Shown here in pieces: positions 9,254 through 17,092 of a stretch of DNA of 64,000 nucleotides; position 1 is the first letter of the stretch; each line of letters opens with the position of its first letter. Location: assembly GCA_026004735.1 (NCBI GenBank), contig BPJS01000001.1, positions 620,001 through 684,000 on the forward strand, given 5' to 3'. The position numbers and the translations under genes are program-made. Below the pieces are notes generated by a model that was not told the DNA's origin, did not search any database, and saw nothing but the letters and a program-made list of their open reading frames with translations. The stretch comes from Isosphaeraceae bacterium (GTDB lineage Bacteria > Planctomycetota > Planctomycetia > Isosphaerales > Isosphaeraceae).

Positions 9254-10360
9254 GTGGTACGCAAGATCGAGCGCGACCAGAACCGCTTCCGCCAGATCGT
9301 CCGCGGCAAGATCAAGGCCGACCTCCGCAAATACATCAGCCACGGCGAGATGATCGGCAAAACCGGCGGCGAACTCGTCTCGATCCCGCTCCCGCAAATC
9401 AGCATCCCCGAGTTCCGCTACGGCCGTAACGGCTCGGGCGGCGTCGGTCAGGGCCCCGGCCAGATCGGCCAGCCCATCGGACGCGGCGGCGACGCACCGC
9501 CCGGACCCGGTCAGGCCGGCGACTCCCCTGGACAACACCTCCTCGAAGTCGAACTGACCCTCGACGAACTTGCCGAAATCCTCGGCGACGGCCTCGAACT
9601 TCCCCGCATCCAACCCAAGGGTAAAGCCAACATCGTCGAGGAAAAAGACCGCTATACCGGCATCCGCCAGACCGGCCCCGAAAGCCTCCGCCACTTCAAG
9701 CGCACCTACAAGCGTGCCCTCCGCCGCCAAATCGCCTCCCGCGAGTACAACCCCGAACAACCACGCGTTATCCCCGTTCGCGAAGACAAACTCTACCGCT
9801 CCTGGAACCCCGTTCATTTCCCCCACTCTTCGGCCGTCGTCTTCTACCTGATGGACGTTTCCGGCTCGATGACCGACGACCAGAAGGAGATCGTCCGCAT
9901 CGAAGCCTTCTGGATCGATACCTGGCTCCGCTCCCAATACGACGGCGTCTCCACCCGCTACATCATTCACGACGCCGTCGCCCGCGAGGTCGACCAGGAC
10001 ACCTTCTTCCGCACCCGCGAATCCGGCGGCACCCGCATCAGCTCCGCCTACACCCTCTGCAACCAGATCATCGACTCCGAACACCCCCCCGCCGACTGGA
10101 ACATCTACGTCCTCCACTTCTCCGACGGCGACAACTGGGGCGAAGACAACCGCCAGTGTATCACCCTGCTCCGCGACCACCTGCTCCCCAAGGTCAACCT
10201 CTTCGGCTATGCACAAGTCGAAAGCCCCTACGGCTCCGGCGAGTTCTACCACGAACTCGAGGAAGCCTTCGAGGACGTCCCCAACCTCGCCCTCTCCGAA
10301 ATCCGCGATCGCGACGGCATCTACGATTCCATCAAAGCCTTCCTCGGCCGCGGCCGTTGA
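9254..10360 (+). CDS. yhbH: YeaH/YhbH family protein (DUF444)
   Basis: 368 residues from GTG 9254. It has the family's N-terminal basic segment ([19 protein letters not shown]), a Gly/Pro-rich linker at about 60-95, and a C-terminal von Willebrand factor A-like fold with the metal-site pattern DVSGSMTD near residue 201. DUF444 proteins are cytoplasmic and are found next to PrkA and SpoVR in many bacteria; their biochemical role is not settled. The gene lies 63 bases after prkA and 22 bases before spoVR, consistent with one operon. Length is within the usual range of about 370-430. Confidence 0.9.
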   Translation: MVRKIERDQNRFRQIVRGKIKADLRKYISHGEMIGKTGGELVSIPLPQISIPEFRYGRNGSGGVGQGPGQIGQPIGRGGDAPPGPGQAGDSPGQHLLEVELTLDELAEILGDGLELPRIQPKGKANIVEEKDRYTGIRQTGPESLRHFKRTYKRALRRQIASREYNPEQPRVIPVREDKLYRSWNPVHFPHSSAVVFYLMDVSGSMTDDQKEIVRIEAFWIDTWLRSQYDGVSTRYIIHDAVAREVDQDTFFRTRESGGTRISSAYTLCNQIIDSEHPPADWNIYVLHFSDGDNWGEDNRQCITLLRDHLLPKVNLFGYAQVESPYGSGEFYHELEEAFEDVPNLALSEIRDRDGIYDSIKAFLGRGR

Positions 10361-10382
10361 TCCCAGACGAGCCTTCTCGACC

Positions 10383-11942
10383 ATGGCCCCCGCCCTCAAC
10401 TCCCACGACCTCCCTCCCGACCTCCGCTCCCTCCAGCTCGAGATCGAGGCCCACGCCCGCGACCTCGGCCTCGACTTCTTCGACACCGTCTTCGAAGTCC
10501 TCGATTACGACGAACTCTCCGAAATCGCCGCCCTCGGCGGATTCCCGACCCGCTACCCCCACTGGCGGTTCGGCATGGAGTACGAACAGCTCTCCAAGGG
10601 CTACCGTTACGGACTCCAGAAAATCTACGAAATGGTCATCAACAACGACCCCTGCTACGCCTACCTCCTCCGCTGCAACCAACGCGTCGATCAAAAACTC
10701 GTCATGGCCCACGTCTACGGCCACAACGACTTTTTCAAGAATAATCACTGCTTCGCCCCCACCAACCGCAAAATGATGGACGAGGTCGCCAACCACGGCA
10801 ACCGCATCCGCCGCCACATGGAACGCCACGGCGAAGATACCGTCGAATCCTTCATCGATAGCTGTCTCTCCCTCGAAAATCTCATCGACATCCATTCGCC
10901 CTTCATCCGTCGCCGCGACGGCTCAACCCGCTACGACTTCGACGCCGACGAACCCGACGACCAGCCCCCCGGTCCCGCTCGGTTCCGCGCTAAGGACTAC
11001 ATGGACCCCTACATCAACCCCCCTGAGGCCCTCCGCGAACAGGCCCGCTCCCGCGAAGCCGAATCGGCCCGTCCCCAACCCTTCCCCGAACGCCCCGAAC
11101 GCGACGTCTTGCTCTTCCTCCTTGAACACGCCCCCCTCAAATCCTGGCAGCTCGACGTCTTGTCGATCATCCGCAGCGAGGCCTACTACTTTGCACCCCA
11201 GGCCGCCACCAAAATCATGAACGAGGGCTGGGCCTCCTACTGGCACTCAACCATCCTAAGCACCCGGGTCCTGGAACCCTCCGAACTCGTCGATTATGCC
11301 GACCACCACTCCGGCACGATGGCCCCCTACTCCGGCCGCCTCAACCCTTACAAACTCGGTATCGAACTGTTCCGCGACATCGAGGAACGCTGGAACAAAG
11401 GCCAGTTCGGCCCCGAATGGGAAGCCTGCGACGACGAAGCCGCCCGCCGCCGCTGGGATAAGCAACTCGGCTTGGGTCGCCAGAAAATCTTCGAGGTCCG
11501 CCGCATCCACAACGACGTCACCTTCATCGACACCTTCCTCACCCCCGACTTCTGCCGCCGCCACAACCTCTTCAGCTTTCGCTACAACTCCAGCAACGAC
11601 CTCTACGAAATCGAAAGCCGCGAATTCAAAAAAATCAAAGAACGACTCCTCTTCAGCCTGACCAACTTCGGCCAACCGATCATCTCCGTCCAGGACGGCA
11701 ACTACCGCAACCGCGGTGAACTCTACCTCCATCAGGAATACTTCGGCGTCGACCTCAAGCTCGACGACGCGCAGGACACCCTTCGCCACCTCCACCGCCT
11801 CTGGACCCGGCCCGTCCACCTCGAAACCTGCGTCGAAGGACGACCCACCCTCCTCTCATTCGATGGCTCCGACCACACCATCCGACCACTCGGAGGACCC
11901 AACCATGAGCCTGAGCCGAAAGATCGCCGCCGCCCTGGCTGA
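10383..11942 (+). CDS. spoVR: SpoVR family protein
   Basis: 519 residues from ATG 10383. SpoVR hallmarks are present throughout: [20 protein letters not shown] near residue 35, [17 protein letters not shown] near 55, and the conserved histidine-rich block [15 protein letters not shown] near 105. Further downstream are [12 protein letters not shown] near 280 and a full C-terminal domain. SpoVR was named for a role in Bacillus spore cortex but is widespread in non-sporulating bacteria together with PrkA and YhbH, where it is tied to stress responses. Its stop overlaps the start of the next gene by 38 bases, so translation is probably coupled. Length is normal for the family (about 470-520). Confidence 0.92.
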   Translation: MAPALNSHDLPPDLRSLQLEIEAHARDLGLDFFDTVFEVLDYDELSEIAALGGFPTRYPHWRFGMEYEQLSKGYRYGLQKIYEMVINNDPCYAYLLRCNQRVDQKLVMAHVYGHNDFFKNNHCFAPTNRKMMDEVANHGNRIRRHMERHGEDTVESFIDSCLSLENLIDIHSPFIRRRDGSTRYDFDADEPDDQPPGPARFRAKDYMDPYINPPEALREQARSREAESARPQPFPERPERDVLLFLLEHAPLKSWQLDVLSIIRSEAYYFAPQAATKIMNEGWASYWHSTILSTRVLEPSELVDYADHHSGTMAPYSGRLNPYKLGIELFRDIEERWNKGQFGPEWEACDDEAARRRWDKQLGLGRQKIFEVRRIHNDVTFIDTFLTPDFCRRHNLFSFRYNSSNDLYEIESREFKKIKERLLFSLTNFGQPIISVQDGNYRNRGELYLHQEYFGVDLKLDDAQDTLRHLHRLWTRPVHLETCVEGRPTLLSFDGSDHTIRPLGGPNHEPEPKDRRRPG

Positions 11943-12378
11943 CCCGTCCCTGCTCACGCCCGGTATCCTCTCCGCCGATGAACCGCCCCACCACCTTACG
12001 CTCGACGCACGCGCGGCCAGCCCCCTGGGCGTCGAGCTCAATGCCCTCGATTTCCAGATCGACAATCTGAGCTTCGACCTCGCCGCCCTCCGCGCCTGGG
12101 GCGAACGCATCGCCCAACGCATCACGTACCTGATGGAACCGCTCGTCCTCATCGAAATCGACCCCCTCGGCGTCGAGGCCGAACTCCGCAGCCAACACAC
12201 CACTCGCCGCGACGGCCTCCGAAACTACTACGAAGCCCGCCTCAACCAGTCCGGACACCTCCGTCTGACCCGTCGCGCCTTCGACGACGTCACCCGCCGC
12301 CCCCACGACGTCCCCTTCCAACTCTCCCGCGAAGTCGTCGAACGCCTCGCTGACGACCTGGTCGACACCGCCCGCTAA
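11905..12378 (+). CDS. Small conserved-looking protein, fourth gene of the prkA operon
   Basis: 157 residues from ATG 11905, preceded by CGGAGGA at 11891-11897 within the end of spoVR; the two genes overlap by 38 bases in different frames. The protein is soluble, helical and acidic in its first half, with no signal peptide or membrane segment. A central part ([21 protein letters not shown]) and a C-terminal basic stretch ([19 protein letters not shown]) are visible. I recognise no known domain. The tight overlap with spoVR, strong ribosome binding site and host-like codon use argue it is real and belongs to the PrkA stress pathway. Confidence 0.75.
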   Translation: MSLSRKIAAALADPSLLTPGILSADEPPHHLTLDARAASPLGVELNALDFQIDNLSFDLAALRAWGERIAQRITYLMEPLVLIEIDPLGVEAELRSQHTTRRDGLRNYYEARLNQSGHLRLTRRAFDDVTRRPHDVPFQLSREVVERLADDLVDTAR

Positions 12379-12620
12379 TCCAGACCCCTCGCCCACAACC
12401 CCTCAAATCCATCCACACCTTCCACCAGCAAAACCACTACCCCCGATCAAGCCCTTCCACTCCCCCCGGGAATCGCCTTCGCCAGTTCTCAGCCTCTCTC
12501 CCTTGAACTCTCCGGAGCCAGGCAGGGCAGGGGGGGCAGAATGCTGCCACAGAGCGCGAATCACCGTCCCAACCCCAGTCCCAACGCCCCGCTCGATCGC
12601 AGCCGAGGCCACACTCAGGC
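12379..12620. other. Convergent intergenic region, no gene seen
   Basis: About 240 bases between the rightward prkA operon and the leftward enoyl-CoA hydratase gene. Composition is as in the neighbours and I see no RNA gene or clear terminator hairpin with a T run. Confidence 0.35.
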
Positions 12621-13499
12621 TCAGCCCTGACCACGCCGACTCAACGTCGCTCGAATCCGCTCCGCAATTCCGTCGGCCAAGAATAACGGCACCGCCAGCC
12701 CCTGCTCGACCTCAAGCGCTGCGCCCAGCTCAAGCCCTGCTCCCTGAACCAAGGCCGACCACGCCGCCTCATACGCCCGCGCGGACTCCTCGGCCTCGGG
12801 CTTCGGTTCCGGTGGCTCCGCCGGCAATCCCCCAAACGAACCCGACCGCTTCCGTCTCCTCTCCGTCCAACAACCCTCCTTCCTCTCCCGCTCCAGCCAC
12901 TCCTCCGCACGCTGCTCCAACGCCTCCGACCCGCTCAACGCATCCACCAGACCGAGCGACTCGGCAGTCCCCGCCGCGACCGGCTGACCGCCCAAAATCA
13001 TCCGCGCCGCCTCATCCGTGGCGATCAGCCGCGGCAACCGTTGCGTTCCGCCCCACGACGGCATCAACCCGATTCCTACCTCCGGCAGCCCCAGCCGCGT
13101 TCCGTCCCGTTCCGAAGCCACCCGCCCGTCACAGGCCAACGCCAACTCCAATCCTCCCCCCAAACACGGTCCGTCGATCTCCGCCACCGTCGGCACCGGC
13201 AGACGCGCCAGCCGCCCGTAAACCCGATGCCCCAACGCCACCAGCTCCGCCACCTCCCCCGGCTCCTGCTCAATGAGAACCAGAATCTCCTTCAGATCCG
13301 CTCCCGCCACAAACTGCCCCGCTTTTCCGCTCGCCACAACGACCCCCACGAGCTCACCAACCCGACCCATCAGCTCCTCGATCACCGCGTCGAGCTCGCG
13401 CAAGACCGCGCGGCTCAACGCGTTGACCTTTTGTCCCGGCCGGTCGATCACCACCCGAGCGATCCCGTTCCGGTATTCCAACCCGATCTCTGCGCTCAT
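12621..13499 (-). CDS. Enoyl-CoA hydratase/isomerase (crotonase) family protein
   Basis: 292 residues from ATG 13499; an ATG two codons upstream (13505) is less likely. Crotonases hydrate or isomerise acyl-CoA thioesters in the cytoplasm. The sequence carries the oxyanion-hole region AGADLKEI near residue 69, the GGGLELALACD segment with the first catalytic Glu near 115, and LPEVGIGLMPSWGGTQRL with the second Glu near 138. It looks most like the hydratase half of multifunctional FadJ/FadB-type beta-oxidation proteins, but is standalone. The C-terminal 60 residues after the crotonase core are charged and less conserved. The gene is divergent from a PaaI-type thioesterase gene, a sensible partner in acyl-CoA metabolism. 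Confidence 0.88.
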   Translation of the reverse strand: MSAEIGLEYRNGIARVVIDRPGQKVNALSRAVLRELDAVIEELMGRVGELVGVVVASGKAGQFVAGADLKEILVLIEQEPGEVAELVALGHRVYGRLARLPVPTVAEIDGPCLGGGLELALACDGRVASERDGTRLGLPEVGIGLMPSWGGTQRLPRLIATDEAARMILGGQPVAAGTAESLGLVDALSGSEALEQRAEEWLERERKEGCWTERRRKRSGSFGGLPAEPPEPKPEAEESARAYEAAWSALVQGAGLELGAALEVEQGLAVPLFLADGIAERIRATLSRRGQG

Positions 13500-13642
13500 G
13501 CCCAAATCCTCCCCCCGCCAGCCTTACATGGTCGGCTTCAGCCAGGCGCGTTACCATCGAAAACCTTAACGGAACCCGGCGGCCTTCCCCGCGATCACCC
13601 ACGTGGCCGCCAGCCCCCGCGCAACCTCACGGACGCCCGCTC

Positions 13643-14062
13643 GTGTCCCAGTCTCAACCACCCCGCAAACTCCCTCTGCACGAGCACCTCGGCATCGAGA
13701 CCCGCTCCGTCGGCGCCGGCCATTCCCACATCGCTCTCCGCGCTGAAACCCACCACCTCCGCTCGGCCGGAATCGTTCACGGAGGCGTCATCGCCGCCCT
13801 GCTCGACGCTTGCCAAGGAATGGCCGCCGCCAGCGTCGCTCCGGCCGGCCACGACGTCCTCACCGTTCAACTGAACGTCAACTTCATCCGCCCTGTCCCC
13901 CTCGGCGAGTTCGTCGAAGCCCGGGGCCAGATCCTCCACGCCGGCCGCCGTACCGCCGTCACCCGCGGCGAGGTCACCACCTCCACCGGCAACCTCGTCG
14001 CCGCCGCCTCCGCCACTCTCCTTTACCTGCCACACGAGCAGATCGCCCCACCATCCCCCTAA
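13643..14062 (+). CDS. PaaI family acyl-CoA thioesterase (hotdog fold)
   Basis: 139 residues from GTG 13643. Small hotdog thioesterase that hydrolyses acyl- or phenylacetyl-type CoA esters in the cytoplasm. The family signature AGIVHGGVIAALLDACQGMAA is present around residues 42-62, including the His-Gly-Gly loop at the start of the central helix. It is followed by the strand TVQLNVNFIRPVPLGEF near 75-91 and the usual ARGQILHAGRRTAVTRGEV pattern. Length is typical (about 130-145). The gene is divergent from the enoyl-CoA hydratase gene 143 bases away and lies 87 bases upstream of a secreted glucanase gene that is probably separate. Confidence 0.88.
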   Translation: MSQSQPPRKLPLHEHLGIETRSVGAGHSHIALRAETHHLRSAGIVHGGVIAALLDACQGMAAASVAPAGHDVLTVQLNVNFIRPVPLGEFVEARGQILHAGRRTAVTRGEVTTSTGNLVAAASATLLYLPHEQIAPPSP

Positions 14063-14149
14063 ATCTCCGCTCGCATCCGCGCCGGTCAACCGAGACACAC
14101 CAGCGACCCAATCTCCGTGTTCGCCAGAACCGCCCGGGAGACCCACCTC

Positions 14150-15136
14150 ATGTTCCCCACCCTTCTCGGCTTGTTCCTCGTGACCACCGATCCAGCACAA
14201 GAATTCAACAAATCCCTCGGTCGCGGCCTCAACCTCGGCAACGCGCTCGAAGCCCCCTCCGAGGGAGCCTGGGGCCTCCGCCTCCGCGCCGATTTCTTCC
14301 CCCGGATCCAACAAGCCGGATTCCAATCCGTCCGCATCCCGATCCGCTGGTCAGCCCACGCCGCGACCAACGCCCCCTACACCATCGACCCCGCATTCCT
14401 CGACCGCGTCCAATGGGCCGTCAAGCAAGCCCGCGACCATCACCTCAAAGCCATCATCAACTTCCATCATTACGAAGAACTGTATCAAAACCCCGACTCC
14501 GAAACCCCGCGCTTCCTCGCCCTCTGGCGCCAGGTCGCCACCGCCTTCCAAGACGTTCCAGTCACCGACCTCGCCTTCGAAATCCTCAACGAACCCCACG
14601 GCGCTCTCGACGACGACCGCTGGAACGCCCTGATCCCTCAGGCCCTCGCCACCATCCGCCAGTCCAACCCCGATCGCATCGTCATCCTCGGCCCCGCTCA
14701 ATGGAACAACCTCAGCCACCTGGATCGACTCATCCTCCCAGCCGACGACCAGCGCCTCATCGTCACCTTCCACTACTACAACCCTTTCCCCTTCACCCAT
14801 CAGGGCGCCGCCTGGGTCTCCGGGAGCGACGCCTGGATCGGGCAAACCTGGACCGCCTCCAACGAACAGCTCAACGCCCTCCGGGCCGACTTCGACAAAG
14901 TCGCCGCCTGGGCCAGGCAACACCGCCGTCCCATCTTCCTTGGCGAATTCGGCGCGTACTCGCGAGCTCCCTTCGAGTCCCGCGTCATCTGGACCCGTAC
15001 CGTCGCCCGCGAGGCCGAAGCACGCGGCTTCTCCTGGGCCTACTGGGAATTCGCCTCCGGCTTCGGCGCCTTCGATCCCCAACGGAACCAGTGGCGCCAG
15101 CCCCTCCTTGAGGCACTCATTCCACCCACTCCCTGA
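14150..15136 (+). CDS. Secreted glycoside hydrolase family 5 endoglucanase (cellulase-like)
   Basis: 328 residues from ATG 14150, chosen over the upstream GTG 14117 because it begins with a short hydrophobic secretion signal (MFPTLLGLFLVTT). The product is a compact GH5 (beta/alpha)8 barrel. It has LGRGLNLGNALE near residue 23, IPIRWSAHA near 64, the acid/base Glu in FEILNEPHG (E148), HYYNPF near 208, and the nucleophile Glu in IFLGEFGAY (E266). All catalytic residues are in place. It is expected to cut beta-1,4-linked glucans or mannans outside the cytoplasm. There is no carbohydrate-binding module. Other polysaccharide-related genes lie at 24-29 kb. Confidence 0.9.
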   Translation: MFPTLLGLFLVTTDPAQEFNKSLGRGLNLGNALEAPSEGAWGLRLRADFFPRIQQAGFQSVRIPIRWSAHAATNAPYTIDPAFLDRVQWAVKQARDHHLKAIINFHHYEELYQNPDSETPRFLALWRQVATAFQDVPVTDLAFEILNEPHGALDDDRWNALIPQALATIRQSNPDRIVILGPAQWNNLSHLDRLILPADDQRLIVTFHYYNPFPFTHQGAAWVSGSDAWIGQTWTASNEQLNALRADFDKVAAWARQHRRPIFLGEFGAYSRAPFESRVIWTRTVAREAEARGFSWAYWEFASGFGAFDPQRNQWRQPLLEALIPPTP

Positions 15137-15170
15137 GCCGGCTCCCCCCTCGGGCCTTACGCTTCAGGCT

Positions 15171-16178
15171 CTAAACATCCCGCGATGCCTTCACGACCAG
15201 CTCCAGCGCCCGCATCTGTGCCACCCCGTCCTCACCCGGATCGACGAGTCGACCCGCCTCGACCGACTCCACAAATCCATCCACCATCCGGGCGTACTGA
15301 TTCCCTTCGTCAAAGCTCAGCGGCTCCACCTCACCCGCGCTCGCGTTACTCCCCTTCCGACGAACCACCGCCGTCGATCGCTCGGGCGCGAGAAATCCAT
15401 CTGGCACCTCGATGCTTCCCTCCGTCCCAACCAACTCGTAAGCGCAGCGGAACGGCTGCTCGAAGCTGCAATCCACGAGCCCGATCACTCCACCGGGAAA
15501 ACCCAGAGCTGTCGTCAACGTCAAATCCACACCCGTCGCGCCAACCCTCCGCGTCGTTTGCGCAAAGACCGGCTCTGACCGCGTGAAAAACCGCGCAGCG
15601 TTGACCCCATAGCAACCGACGTCGTACAGCGCTCCTCCTCCCCGCGCCGGATCCAGCCGCCAGTCCTTCGGATCGATCGAAAACGAAAACGACGCCCGCA
15701 CCAGATTCAACCGCCCGATCGCCCCCGAATCCACCCGTTCCCGCAACGCCGCGCTCCGCACCTGGTGCCGCCACATAAACGCTTCCATCAACACCAAACC
15801 CCGGGCACGACACCCCGCTGCCATCGCCTCGGCCTCCGACACATCCAAGGCGAGCGGCTTCTCACACAAAACATGCTTGCCTGCTTCCGCAGCCGCCAGC
15901 ACCCACGGCCGATGCAACTCGTTCGGCAACGGGATATACACCGCCTCGATCTCCGGATCCGCAAGCAATCCCTCATACGAGTCATACGCCTTCGGAATCC
16001 CAAACTCCGCACTCCAGGATCGGGCTTTCTCCCCGTCGCGGCTCGCCAACCCCACCAGTCTCCCGCGGCTCGACTTCTGAATCCCCGGAATCAATCCACT
16101 CCGGCTGATCCGCGCACACCCGAGAATCCCCCACCGGAGCTTCCCGTCAACCCGCTCTCGCATCGCGCGATCCCCCAT
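15171..16178 (-). CDS. Gfo/Idh/MocA family oxidoreductase
   Basis: 335 residues. NAD(P)-dependent sugar or polyol dehydrogenase family. The Rossmann motif WGILGCARIS is at about 18-27, followed by the family triad region CEKPLALDVSEAEAM near 105-119 (catalytic Lys in EKP). A C-terminal alpha/beta domain includes GGGALYDVGCYGVNAAR near 182-198, where the conserved Asp and His/Tyr positions of the family are found. No signal peptide, so cytoplasmic. It converges with the GH5 gene and sits just downstream of yraN on the same strand. The substrate cannot be named from sequence. Confidence 0.9.
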   Translation of the reverse strand: MGDRAMRERVDGKLRWGILGCARISRSGLIPGIQKSSRGRLVGLASRDGEKARSWSAEFGIPKAYDSYEGLLADPEIEAVYIPLPNELHRPWVLAAAEAGKHVLCEKPLALDVSEAEAMAAGCRARGLVLMEAFMWRHQVRSAALRERVDSGAIGRLNLVRASFSFSIDPKDWRLDPARGGGALYDVGCYGVNAARFFTRSEPVFAQTTRRVGATGVDLTLTTALGFPGGVIGLVDCSFEQPFRCAYELVGTEGSIEVPDGFLAPERSTAVVRRKGSNASAGEVEPLSFDEGNQYARMVDGFVESVEAGRLVDPGEDGVAQMRALELVVKASRDV

Positions 16179-16193
16179 CGTATGGCTCCGCTC

Positions 16194-16652
16194 TCAGCTT
16201 GCCCCGCCTTCCATCAATTGCGAGGCGAGCTTGGCGGGCATCGAAAACGCATCCCGATAATGCTCGATCGTCGGTCGGCCCCAATCTTCCGGCCACAATA
16301 CCGCCACAATATCAAACCGGCACTTCACCCCGGCCCGGTCCAGTTCATGATAGCGCATGAACCGTAACGCGACACGGCAGATCCGCTCCTGCTGACGCGG
16401 TGTCACCGCCTCCACCGGCTCACCCCGCCTCCGCGTCTTCACCTCGACGAATACCAGCGTGTCTCCTTCACGCGCAATCAGGTCGATCTCCCCACTCCGC
16501 AGCCGATACCCTTGGAGAATGATCCGCAAGCCCTGACGCCGCAAATAACGCGCCGCCTGAGCCTCCCCCCGCGCTCCCAGGAGCCGGCTCAGCCACCCTC
16601 GCTCTCGACGCCCCACCTTCACCCATCCGCCCGACTCGCCACCCCCCCACAC
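16194..16652 (-). CDS. YraN family protein (UPF0102, nuclease-like)
   Basis: 152 residues from ATG 16652. It shows the YraN core: GEAQAARYLRRQGLRIIL, then SGEIDLIAREGDTLVFVEVKTRR, which matches the D-x(n)-E-x-K arrangement of the restriction-endonuclease-like fold. The first 25 residues are Gly/Arg-rich and not typical of the family. Upstream DNA contains a near-copy of the SRLLG-coding stretch in another frame, suggesting a small local duplication that altered the 5' end. The cellular role of the family is undefined. Confidence is high for the family, moderate for the start. Confidence 0.87.
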   Translation of the reverse strand: MWGGGESGGWVKVGRRERGWLSRLLGARGEAQAARYLRRQGLRIILQGYRLRSGEIDLIAREGDTLVFVEVKTRRRGEPVEAVTPRQQERICRVALRFMRYHELDRAGVKCRFDIVAVLWPEDWGRPTIEHYRDAFSMPAKLASQLMEGGAS

Positions 16653-16671
16653 CCAGGAGCCGGCTCAACCA
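16576..16671. repeat. Two near-identical 20-base direct copies at the 5' end of yraN
   Basis: The stretch at 16576-16595 recurs at 16652-16671 with one difference (cagccac versus caaccac). The copies are 76 bases apart, which is not a multiple of three. Both encode SRLLG on the minus strand but in different frames. Confidence 0.6.
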
Positions 16672-16729
16672 CTCCCGGACAGACGACCCCGCCCTCATCG
16701 ACCCCACCCGCGTAAACGCCGTCGAACCA

Positions 16730-17002
16730 TCAATCGTTCACGCCCAGACTCTTCTCCACGTCCCGCGCTTCCGAACTCAACGTCCCCTGGAGCCGCCCTC
16801 CACGGAAAAAATCCTCCAGCTCTGCTGGCTTCGCAAAACTCGGATCGTTGGCGACCGGATCGGCCAACACCCGCTCCCCAGCCGTCAGCGGAACCCCACG
16901 CACTCCCGGCCGACGCCACGACTCGCACCCACTCAGCAACGGAGCCACCAGCCCCAGCACGATCCAGCCAGACCTCAGCCGCCCTGATCCATCCTTCACC
17001 AT
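16730..17002 (-). CDS. Small putative lipoprotein
   Basis: 90 residues from ATG 17002, which is preceded on the minus strand by a strong GGGGAGGT ribosome binding site about 7 bases away; an ATG at 17053 is less likely. After the basic start (MVKDGSGRLRSG) comes a hydrophobic stretch IVLGLVAPLLSGC ending in a lipobox (LSGC, Cys near residue 26). The mature part is about 65 residues, with LEDFFRGGRLQGTLSSEARD near the C-terminus. No known domain. Probably anchored in the inner or outer membrane facing the periplasm. Confidence 0.75.
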   Translation of the reverse strand: MVKDGSGRLRSGWIVLGLVAPLLSGCESWRRPGVRGVPLTAGERVLADPVANDPSFAKPAELEDFFRGGRLQGTLSSEARDVEKSLGVND

Positions 17003-17092
17003 CGCGGCACCTCCCCGGGCGCATCCTCGACCCGGCTCCCGCGACGTTGCCACATCCTCTCCGATCCGTCCAGATCGCTTTCCCTGCCCTCC

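Noticed and set aside
9149-10486. 445-codon minus-strand frame across the yhbH gene
   Set aside because: Mirror of DUF444 codons; repeats of VGEVE-like residues come from GAC/CTC codon bias.
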